A DNA stretch of 64,000 bases from Epiperipatus broadwayi (lineage: Eukaryota > Onychophora > Udeonychophora > Euonychophora > Peripatidae). Numbering within the stretch: the first letter of the stretch is position 1; every line of letters starts with the position of its first letter. Where the stretch lies: the NCBI GenBank assembly GCA_028023455.1, contig JAQFVV010012394.1:23638900-23702899 (forward strand), given 5' to 3'. Of the stretch, positions 11,101 to 23,100 are shown piece after piece. Made by a program: the position numbers and the translations under genes. A model generated the notes under the pieces. The model had not been told where the DNA came from. It saw only the letters and a list, made by a program, of their open reading frames with translations, and ran no database searches.

Positions 11101-14100
11101 CCATTACTTTTATTTATTTTCAAAGTTGATGTGTTATTTTTATGAGTACTTTCATTTTAATAAAGTTATGATTTTAATAAATATTATCAAAAATATTACT
11201 ATTTAATGAAAAATAGTTGTTGTTAAAAATAAAAAAGCATGAAAAATGACTATCAAAATGGTCACATTCACATAAGACTGCTCAAAATTGCATACCAGGA
11301 AGATGAAATTTATATTTAATAAGAATATAAAATCATTTGAAATATTTTCTTAATTTTATATCAGCACAAAATCTTTATACAGATAATCAACAACATTTAT
11401 ATATTAGAATTTTCTTATTACTTAAATACGAAGTAATAACAATACTGTTTAAACAATAGCAAACTCACCAGATAGTAGAGCCACTCAGTACAATCCATAG
11501 TAATCAATGGATGCTAGAAGGTTTGTGCATAAAATCTATCTAGTGCTTATTCATCCAATATTTGTGTAAGTATGGAAAGTTGTTTCGTAACAATACTGCT
11601 TATTATTAATTTTACTATTTTATTAACCATTTTTATATTCAGTAAACTGTTTATTAAATGTTGACATTATTTTTGTGCATTTATTGACCCCCCCCCCCGA
11701 CTTTGTGTAAAATGTAAGTTAGTGCATTTAGCTACTTGTTTTTTCCTTTGTTATTTACATAAAATTCTGTGATTGGATTTAATAATTTTTAAATATGAAC
11801 TATCGCAAAGTTCTTTCTTTAAAATGTTAGGACTATTCAATTGCTATTTTCTGGATGGGGATCAAAATCGTAAGTAGAACTGATCTAACATAAGATAAGC
11901 ATAGATCTCGTCTAAATTAGACTTAATTTATAAGTATTATTAGACCATGTTGTTCTTTAATTTTAAAATGTATGTAAAGTAAATATACTAATTTATTTGT
12001 TGTAGAATCTATTTTTTTAATATGTATATGTTCAAGACAGTAAAAGTTTGCAGGATAACAAAGAACCGTAGTAAAAGTATTTTATCTGTATGCACACATA
12101 TATATTCTAATAATCCTATAAATGAACAATAGCTATTAAATATAATATGAATATTACTGGTTTTGTGTATATTTATTTTTATAAATACAAAAATAATCAA
12201 TTCTTCAGCATATAACAGAACAACTTTTTACTCTGGTGACATCTACTGGAAGCTTGAGTAATCTGAGATCAGAAGTCTTAGCACACTTAAATCCCCAGCT
12301 TCATTGATAAAAGCAAGAAAACTGCCTGGATATATAAATGCACTAATGTATCTTGCAATCACTGATTACTCAATCTTACAGTAGCTAGCATTAGAATAGA
12401 AATTTATTTAATTAAAAAGCAGATATATTTTAAAATAAAAATAACAAAAATAATTTATAGAAAAATAATAGTTTATATGAAAGTTAAATGCTTTGTTTAT
12501 AAACAATTATGTGCTAGTATAAGATAGTGATCATGTGATGCTTAATGGTTTAACACCAATCCTGCCTAATAGGATAGTTATGGCTATGGTTGTTAAAGAG
12601 CCAAAGACACCAAAATGTATGGGTACTGAACTGTGTTCAGACCCATATGACTATATAAGCTATTGAGCTTAGATTGAAAATATTTTTGTGTTTTCCAATT
12701 TCATTCTCATAGTTTTGTAGTTAAGTAGAGATAAAAGGTGGGTGCTGGAGGGTTGCATTAGATCCTAAGATCTAGGTGCAGTGCTCTCAGATCCAAAGCT
12801 CCTCACTGATGATGGCCACAAGCCAGAAACTAGTCTGGGGATATTGGATGAGTAAGCATTAGATAGGGATTTTATGCATAAGCCTTCAGGCATTCATTGA
12901 TTACTCTGGTTGGCACAGGGTGGCAATACTGTATGGAGAGTTTTGCTTTGTTTAAATACTATGATTGTTTTATTGGTAAAGAAGGAGTTATATAGTAAAG
13001 ATGGATTGCATTTAGGAAAACAAGGCCGTGAATTTTTATGGAATCTGATTTATAAAGAATATATTTCGGAACACTTATAAAGGGGGGTGGGATTTTAAAT
13101 TGCAATATTACCAAAAAGAAGAAGAATGGATGGAATGTAAGAAATAAGCAAAAGAAATTTGATTTAGATATAAGTATAGATATGGAGAAGGAATGGATCT
13201 GTAAAATTAATGGTGAGAAAGTTATTAATAAATGTAATGGAGAAGAAAGAATTAAAAGAATTTATAAAAGAGTAGTTAGGACAGAAGAAATTGTTAAAAT
13301 TGAGTATTTGAATATGCAAAGTGGTAGGAGACCAGAAAAGTGGATGGAATTAAATAAAACAATTGAAAATGAAAAAGCTTGAGGTGTTAGCAGTAGAAGA
13401 AACACATCTAAGAGAAGAAGAATCTATTCTGGAACATTTAGTATGGCAAGATATAAATATAAAAAAAAAGAAAAAGAAAGGAATGGTGGTATAGGTGTTA
13501 TATCAAAAAAATATTTAAATATTGTTAAAGGTCAAGAACATTTGTGGATTGAAATAATATTGGGTAGACAAGAATGGATGGTGGCTATAATTTACAGAGC
13601 TACTAGAGATAGTCAAATAATAATTGAGTGGAAAAGTAACATATATGAATGTCTAGTTAAGCAAAGTTTTAAAGAAAAGGGGAAGAGAATAATGGTTATA
13701 GGGGATATGAATGGACATATTGAAGAAATTGATTTCTTCAATATGCAATTCTTTTAAAGAAATTTTGTCAGAGAGTGAATTTGAGTATTGGATATTTTCA
13801 AATATTTATGAGAGACAATACACATGGTCTAGAAATAATATATTTCACACAATAGATTATACATTGGTAGAGAAAGAGGAAATGAATAAAGTACGAAAAA
13901 TTAAGGTGTTTGATAATGAAGAGAAAGTCTGTACTAGTAATGATAGCTTTATTGTAATTGAAATGGTTAGTAAGGTGATAGAGAGTAGAAAAAAAAGTAG
14001 AAATAATAGTGAAAGATGTGGATGGAGAGTGAATGATAAGAATAAGTTGGAAGAGTATAAAATACAAGTTGAAGAAATCATGGAAGAGTTGGTTGGGAAT

Positions 14101-17100
14101 GAATATAAGGACTGGTGTAATGAAACAGAAAAGGTGGCAAATAGGGTTTTAGATGAGAATATTCAGAAGAATAAAGGTTGTCATCTGATCCTTCGTGTCA
14201 GCCGCTAGAGGCGGGATTTCTAGCTAAATTTCTAGAAATATACCGTTTCCACGGCCGCACCCAAGCCTTTAAGCATTCTTTCTAAAATAAATCCTAGAAA
14301 GATTGTTAACTCGGAGTTAAGTCTTCTTTCTATGCTAAAAGGTAGACTGTTAACTCGGAGTTAAGTCTTTTTTCTATGATAAAATCTAGAAAGAATGTTA
14401 ACTCGGCTTAGCAGGTAATGATGTGGCTTTTTCCGATGCTAAAAGCAGAGGAAAATACCGTAGTTGTTTGTGTCACGCACTATATTGTAATGCTGTGTTA
14501 TGTATTTGACGTAACAATATCGTACGAGGGTGTATTAATTTGATCGTGTCAAAATTATTTAAATTTTCATCGGTACCTTTTTTTTTTTAAGACGAATTGA
14601 TGTACTGTTACATTTTAACAATTTTAACAGTATCATGATTGTTCCTCATAAATTTATATTCCTCCTAAATTTTCGATTACAGTGGGTTAGGGTAATATTT
14701 TAAAGATCACGCTTTGAGTCACGTTTCAGCGAGAAATTTTCTGAGACAAAAAGTATGGCAAATTCGAAAACAGAAAAGATGAAAAGATGGGAATTGCCAG
14801 ACACGAAAGCCGTCAGTGCTGTAACATTTCTACAGCAGAAAATGATGTTTGTGCGGCGAATGTATGAGACTTGAGGTCCATAAAGATCTTTGGACTTTCA
14901 TTTGTAAGTCCCATTCTTGCTGAAAGAAATGTGCACTTCAAAAAGGCAGCTGGTTTGAGGGATTTCAAATGCCATTCGTCAAGTCTTTACGTTTGCTGCA
15001 TTACCGGAGCCGTGATGAGTTGACCGTACAGCATGCCATTAATGATATTGAAATGTCTACCAGTAAATATTATTAACCAAATTGACAAATAAAGTAACAT
15101 AACATACACACACAATAATTGTTGTTAACCAAAAAATGTAAATTATTATTTAAAAATACACAAAAACACTCCTCCCACTAATTGTTGTCAATCAAATGTA
15201 AACAAATTAAAGTAACAAAAATTATTATTTAAAGATCCATAAAAAACCCCCCCCCCCCCCCGTTGCTCTTTAATTTTGTCACCTAAATTTTTAAAAACAG
15301 TATTACTATTTAAACACAACCCAAATTACTATTTAAATGTACACCAAAAAAGATCCTTTCTTGTCAATAATAATCAAATTAAGAACTATTATTGTCCTAA
15401 AACCAAAACAATAATTTATAAACGTAAAAAAAGTCTATCGGTTGTCAATCAAATGTAATAAATAAAAGTAACTTCAATTTTGATTTAAACATACACACAC
15501 ACAAAAAAAAACCCTTTCTCCAAATAATTGCTGTCGGCAATCAAATGTAAAATAAAAAGGAAGGTAAATTAGTATTTAATCATCATCCAAAAACACCCAC
15601 CCCTCTCACTAATTATTGTCAGCAATCAAATGTACACCATCACTAAAAGTAACGTAAGCTACTATTCTTTAAACGGTTACACCCTTTTCCCCAATAATTG
15701 TTGTCTACAATCGTACATACAAAAAAACACCCCTCCCAATAATTACTATCGGCAATCAAATATAAACCAATCAAAGTAAGACCGCAACTTAAAACTACTA
15801 TTGTTTAAACAGTTAACCCACCCCTTCACCCAATAATTGTTGTCTATAACCGTACACACAAAAAAAACACCCCTCCCAATAATTAGTGTCAAACAAATGT
15901 AAACCAATCAAAGTAAGACGGTAACTTATTATTTAAACGTAACCCAAATTACTATTTGAAACTACACCGAAAAACAACCTTTTGTCAATAAAAATTAAAC
16001 AAACAACAACTATTATTGTCCCATTGTCAAAAATATTTATTCGTAGAAACAAAAATCATAATTTATAAACGAAAGGAAGTCATATCGGTCGTTAGTCAAA
16101 TGTAAACCGATAAAAGCAACGGTTTTAATTTTTATTTAAACATACACACACATGCGCAGAAAAAAAAAACAACACTTCTCCCGATAATTGTTGTCGGAAA
16201 TCAAACGTAAACCTATCAAAGTAACGTAAATTATTATTTAATCATACACAAAAACACCCCTCCCACTAATTGTTCTCTGCAATCAAATGGAAACCTATCA
16301 AAGTAACGTCAATTATTATTTAAAGATCCATCTAAAAAAAACCCGTTCTCTCTTAAATTTCGGCAATCCAATTTTACAAAAACAGTAATACTATTTTTAA
16401 AAAAAAACACACAAATTACTATTTGAACACACACCAAAAAAGACCCGTTCTCTCTTAAATTTTGGCAATCCAAAAAAAACAACTATTATTATACCATCGT
16501 CAAAAATATTATTTGAGAAAAATAATTCAGAAACAAAAGAAAGTAAACTTTGTAAACAAACAAACAAAAAAAAAATCAATATTAATAGAGAATCGCTGGC
16601 CCGGAAACGTTATATTAATGTGTTTTTGATTAGAAATCGCGCCTCTAGCGACTGACATGAAGGATCAGATGACAACCAGAATAAATGTAATTAAAAAATG
16701 AGAAATAGTAAAAGTGTAAACGAGAGGCAAGAAGCATGCAGAGAATATAAGTGTGCTACTAAGAACAAGGAAAGTGGAAAAGATATTAATGCTAAATGGG
16801 AAAAATATTTAGAAAAGAAGAAGTTGGCTAAAATAGATAATTATAGAGAGAGAATGAAATTGAATAGTAAATTGTTGGAAGATATTAATAAAAGTGGAAG
16901 AGATGGAAGTATAAAATTTTGGAATTACCTTAAAAGTAGAACTGATAAGGGAATAGAGTGTAGCTCTAGAGAAGACTTATAGAGAATTTTAAATAGATAA
17001 GTAATGGATACAGAAAAGAAGTTAGATGTGAAGGATAGAATGATAGAAAACATGAAAGCATATAGTAATGGGAATATTAGGTTTACAAAAAATGAACTGA

Positions 17101-20100
17101 ATGAGGTAGAGAAGAAATTGAAAAGTGGAAAGGCAAGAGGTTTAGATGGATGGGCAGCAGAGATGGTAATGAATTTAGGATGTAGTGCAAAAGTAAAATT
17201 ATCCTGTTTTAATAAGATGGCACAGAATAGAGTTTTTCCGAGTAGTTGGAGTAATACAAGAGTAAGATTATTATTTAAAGGAAAGGGTAAGGATCATAGA
17301 AAGTTAAATAATTATAGACTGATAGCTGTAACATCAGTTTTATATAAAGTTTTCTCATATATAGTGGCTAGAAGAGTTGTAAAATGGATGGAAAGGAATA
17401 ATGTAGTGGGGGAAATGCAAGGTTTTAGATTAGATAGGCGTATAGGAGATAGTTTATTTGTAGTTACACAACTTATGGATTTGAATAGGAATTCAGGTAG
17501 ATAGTTATATATATGAGTTTTATAGATATAGAGAAAGCATATGATAGAGTTAATAGAAATAAATTATGGATAAGTTTAGCAAATTTGGGAATGGATGGAG
17601 CTTTAGTGGATATTATTAATAAATTATATGAAAATAATTACTATATATTTATCAATTAGGGAATATAGAATCAGTTAAAGTTAAAAATGGGGTATGACTA
17701 AGGCAAGGAGGCCCTATGTCACCTATTTTGTTTTTGTTGTATTTGAGTGAAATGGAAAGAGCAATAGAAAGATTAGGAAGGGGGATAGAGATACCGTTAA
17801 TAGGTAGTAAGGGAGTATATACTTTGTCAGGTCTTTTTTTGCGGATGATATATTTTTGTATGCAGAAAGAAGAGAAGATATGGAAGTTATGTTGAGGACA
17901 TGTGCAAGGGTGGATAAAAAGATGGGATTAAATTTAGTGAAGAAAAATCAAATATAATGATGGTTAATACTGGGGAAAGAAAAGATGTAGAATTTTTATT
18001 GGGGGATATAAAGTTAAGTGTGGTGAATAGATATAGTTATTTGGGAATTATCTTAAGTAATCAGAAAAATTGTTTGGATGAATGGGAAAAAAAAAAGATA
18101 AATGAAGCAAAGAAATGAAAGCGATTGATAAAGAAATTAACAGTATTTTCATATAATAAATACAATGTAGCTAGAATTGTATGGAAGGGAGTTGCAGTAG
18201 CAGGGTTAACATATGGTAATGATGCATTATATGTTAGTAAAAAGATATTAGATTATTTAGAAAAAGCTCAAAGGGAAGTAGGAAGACATGCATTGGATGC
18301 AGATGTATGGACAGCAAGGGAGGCAATTCAAGGAGAAATGGGATGGTCAAGTTTTTATATGAGAGATGCAAAAAGTAAAATGGAAATGTTTGGTAGATTA
18401 CAGTTTATGGATAATAAAAGAAGGTAGTTGAGGAGGGACCGTATAGCCACCGTCGCCTGCAAGTGATAAATTTATTTATAAAAGTGGCTGAAAATTGACA
18501 AATAAAAACGCCTGAGACAATATATATCCAAGAAATGCATCGAAAGCACAAATTATAAAAAAAAAAAACCCAAGAAAATGCTATAAAATTCAAATTAAAA
18601 AAAATCCATGAAAGTACGAGAAAGACCTTACCCCCCCCTAAAATCAAAATTTCTTCACTTAAATCGAAAAATAAAAATGCCTGAAGATATATACACCTGG
18701 GTCTCTTTTTACGCGGACTTATTTAACATGATTTTGAAGTTACGCGATTAATGTTTCACCGGAAGTCGAACTCCGATAATGTGCTATTACTTTAAATAAT
18801 AAATTTTGCGCACTTACGTTATATTGAAAGTAATAGCACATTATTGGAATTCGACTTTCATCTTAGTAATTTCAATATTTTCAGTGCTTTATAATAGTAA
18901 GATTTTATGCAGTAATGAAATTAAAATCATGATTTCCACATTTTATGTATACACACATTAAATTTTACAAGATTATAATGTAAATTTGTTCAAACATTGT
19001 GCGTGTTAATTTTGCATTTTAAATCACATTCTGTTTTTGCTTTTTAAAAAAGAACGTAATCAATTATTAATCATTTAGTGTCCGCAAGTTTATTTTTAAA
19101 AGGTGAGTAATAGCAGTGAAACGAAATTTGATTTTTAAACAGAATTGAAAATTAAAAAATTAAAGACAAAAATAAAAGTTTAGATACAGAAGAAAATGTA
19201 GAAAAAGATAATGAAACAGAAGTGGAACCTGTTCCTTTCACTTCAAAAATGATTCGAGAAGGTCTTCAACTTTCTAATCAGTTGGCAAATTATTTTCTTA
19301 TAAATGACACTAATCACGAACGTGCTCTTAAATTCCAATGAGAGCTAAATGGTTGTATGTCTGGATATTGCGTTCATAAACAATTAATAAAATCATCATC
19401 TCAAAGATTAATTACTAATTATGTTGTCACCAGAAAACAATTAACACGAGAGTGAAGTTGGCGCTAGTTGTATTTTCTCTTGTGAAAAATCAAAAACCAG
19501 TTTGCAAATGAACCTGTTTACAGGCAAATATCGATAATAATTAAAACATGTATAAAAAAATATATGCATAAAAATACATATTGTTTTGAATAAAATTAAA
19601 TATTATAGTTAAAAAATAGTTTAAAAAGTTTGTCTTGTATCAATTTTTTTCAAATTTGAAATTTTTTACTAGTCATATTTTATTTCCTTATTTTTTTTTG
19701 CGCAAATTTTAAAGTAATTTTACATTGGTGCTTTGCTCTTACGCGATTTTTGAAAAATCACAGTCCATATCCCCCCTTTTACAAGGCAAGTTACGCCTAT
19801 TTTTGCGCGATTTCGTTTGCGCGTGTTTTCTGAGGAACCTATCTATCGCGTAAACCAAGACCCAGGTGTATATCCAAGAAATAGATCGAAAGTACAAATT
19901 ATAAAAAAAAAAACAAGAAAATGCTATAAAATCCTATAATAATTCAAATTTAAAAAATAAAGAAGTCCGTGCTAATCCACAAAAAAACATGGCAGAGACA
20001 GAGAGAGCGGGAAATCCAAAAATATCAAATTATTTACCTTTCAACATTTGCAAATATGAATCGGAAAATTAAGTAGCTTTCAATATTTGCAAATGATCAG

Positions 20101-23100
20101 ATTTAAAAGCAACGGTTATATAAAGTAAAAAGAATATTACTGGTTTGAAATTATGGCATCTATCAAAAATAATTAAAATGCAAATAGAGAATTTGGTGTA
20201 TTACTAAGAGATAAACCCTCCCCCCTCCTGCATGAAGAATTACTGAGTAACTTTTCAAAAATATACATTTATTATTTAAAAAATAAAAAGACTATTTGCA
20301 AATAATAAGTCACAAACTTAAATACAGAGTGATAAATAGTAAGTAATTAAAAATAATTATAGCAAGTTATTCGTTATTTATTAATTAATAGTTATAGCAA
20401 GTTTAAAATAGAAAGTTTAAAATAATCATCGATTACAGTTACAGGAAAAATTATTATATTTATTGGCAAGAATGTTACAAGATGTTATTTTAACAAGAAT
20501 TTAAGTAATTAAGAATATTAAAATAGAGAGTTTTAAAAATATATTTGTAGAAATATTACCAACTTTTTGTTCGGAGTTCAGTTCGGCGCCATTTACACAA
20601 TGATGAGTTGATCAAGGTCCTCCTGCCTTGTTTACAACTCTTCTTTAATTAAAATTATAGCACTGTAATCAAAGCCAATCTCCATGTGAATAACAGCAGA
20701 TTAAAAGAATAATTTAACAGAAGACATCGACAAAACACTGGCAAAGTTATTTAAAGAAGTTGCAGATTGAAATATAGCATCCAATAAATGATTCTTCAGC
20801 ATAAGAGAAAATATTTTCTTTAAAATAGACTTTACTAGCATATTCTGTGCACACTGATAATTATATATAAGATGCATATTTCATTATGTTTTATTTAAAC
20901 GAAGTTGCAAATTGAAATGTGACGTAATAGCTCTTTCTTACATTAAAAAAATAGTTGCAATTGAAATGTGACGTAAAAGCTATTTCTTACATTAAAAAAA
21001 TATAACACCCCAATCCAATTTAAAATAATAAATGTTTCTTGAGCATTTTGCCAAAGAGAAAATATTTTCTTAAAAAGATACTTTAGTACTATATTCTGTT
21101 CATAGTAAATATATATAAGATGGATATTTCATTACATTTTATTTAAACAAAGTTGCAAATTGAAATGTGATGTAATAGCTATTTTTTACATTAAAAAAAT
21201 ATAGATCACATTTCAATTTGCAACTTTGTTTAAATAAAACGTAATGAAATATCCATCTTATATATATTTACTATGAACAGAATATAGTACTAAAGTATCT
21301 TTTTAAGAAAATATTTTCTCTTTGGCAAAATGGTTAAGAAACATTTATTATTTTAAATTGGATTGGGGTGTTATATTTTTTTTAATGTAAGAAATAGCTC
21401 TTACGTCACATTTCAATTGCAATTATTTTTTTAATGAAAGAAAGAGCTATTACGTCACATTTCAATTTGCAACGTTGTTTAAATAAAACATAATAAAGTA
21501 TGCATTTTATATATAATTATCAGTGTACACAGAATATGCTACTAAAGTATCACATGATCACAGGTGGCAATACTGTATGGAGAGTTTTGCTCTGTTTATG
21601 CTACTAAAGTCTATTTTAAATAAAATATTTTCTCTTATGCTGAAGAATCATTTATTGGGATATTATATATGCAATATTTCAATCTGCAACTTTTTTACAT
21701 AACTTTGCAAGTGTTTTGTCGATGTCTTCTGTTAAATTATTTTTTTAATCCGCTGTTATTCACATGGAGATCGGCTTTGATTACAGTGCTATAATTTTAA
21801 TTAAAGAAGAGTTGTAAACAAGACAGGAGGACATCGATCAACTCATCATTGTGTAAATGGCACCAAACTGAACTCCGAACAAAAAGTTGGTAATATTTCT
21901 ACAAATATATTTTTAAAACTCTCTATTTTAATATTCTTAATTACTTAAATTCTTGTTAAAATAACATCTTGTAACATTCTTGCCAATAAATATGATAATT
22001 TTTCCTGTAACTGTAATCGATGATTATTTTAAATTTTCTATTTTAAACTTGCTATAACTATTAATTAATAAATAATGAATAACTTGCTATAATTATTTTT
22101 AATTACTTTAAGTTTGTGACTTATTATTTGCAAATAGCCTTTTTATTTTTTAAATAATAAATGTATATTTTTGAAAAGTTACTCAGTAATTCTTCATGTG
22201 GGAGAGGGGAGGGTTTATCTCTTAGTAATACACCAAATTCTCTATTTGCATTTTAATTATTTTTGATAGATGCCATAATTTCAAACCAGTAATATTCTTT
22301 TTACTTTATATAACCGTTGCTTTTAAATCTGATCGTTTGCAAATATTGAAAGCTACTTAATTTTCCAATTCATATTTGCAAAAGTTGAAAGGTAAATAAT
22401 TTGATATTTTTGAATTTCCCGTTCTCTCTCTCTCCACCATGTTTCTTTGTGGATTAGCACAGACTTCTTTATTTTTTAAATTTGAATTATTATAGGATTT
22501 TATAGCATTTTCTTGGTTTTTTTTTATTATAATTTGTACTTTCGATCTATTTCTTGGATATATATATCTTCAGGCATTTTTATTTTTTGATTTAAGTGAA
22601 GAAATTTTGATTTTAGGGGGGGAGGTCTTCTTGTATTTTCATGGATTTTTTTTTTTTTAATTTGAATTTTATAGCATTTTCTTTTTTTTTTTATAATTTG
22701 TACTTTCGATCTATTTCTTGGATATATATATATATCTTCAGACATTTTATTTTTCAATTTAAGTGAAGAAATTTTCATTTTAGGGAGGGGGGAGGTAAGG
22801 TCTTTCTTGTATTTTCATGGATTTTTTTTTTTTAATTTGAATTTTATCGCATTTTCTTGTTTTTTTTTTTTTTATAATTTGTGCTTTCGATATATTTCTT
22901 GGATATATATTGCCTCAGGCATTTTTATTTGTCAATTTTCAGCCACTTTCGTAAATAAATTTATCACTTGCAGGCTTCGGGCCATTGTTGATGGTGTCGC
23001 AGCGCCATCTGATGGCGGCAGTACGGTCCCTCCTCAACTACCTAAAAAAATACCTAAAATAGTATTTAATTGGGTTACGAGTAAAGGGCAGGGAACAAGA

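Larger units (their letters stand above)
14176..16677. mobile_element. Merlin-superfamily DNA transposon, deletion derivative, 8-bp TSD
   Basis: Terminal inverted repeats of about 46 bp start GGTTGTCATCTGATCCTTC and have only three or four mismatches. The target duplication AGAATAAA is exact (14168-14175 and 16678-16685). A transposase N-terminal remnant at 14755-15074 identifies the Merlin superfamily, whose 8-9 bp duplication and GG-starting ends agree. Most of the transposase is replaced by a tandem array (15090-16560). It inserted into the LINE, so it is younger than the LINE. Confidence 0.8.
18423..23042. mobile_element. 4.6-kb foldback element inside the LINE
   Basis: Ends are inverted copies of GGTAGTTGAGGAGGGACCGT. 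The flanks TAAAAGAA (18415-18422) and TAAAAAAA (23043-23050) look like an 8-bp duplication with one change. The two arms are near-complete inverted repeats over about 1.6-1.8 kb and meet near 21,200. The left arm is broken by a Tigger-like element (18694-19868), the right arm by a 48-bp hammerhead-family insertion (21549-21596). No transposase frame is visible. Long arms with subterminal tandem units are typical of foldback elements. Confidence 0.8.

Noticed and set aside
10919-11206. 95-aa plus frame
   Set aside because: Phe- and Lys-rich, no motif; probably chance.
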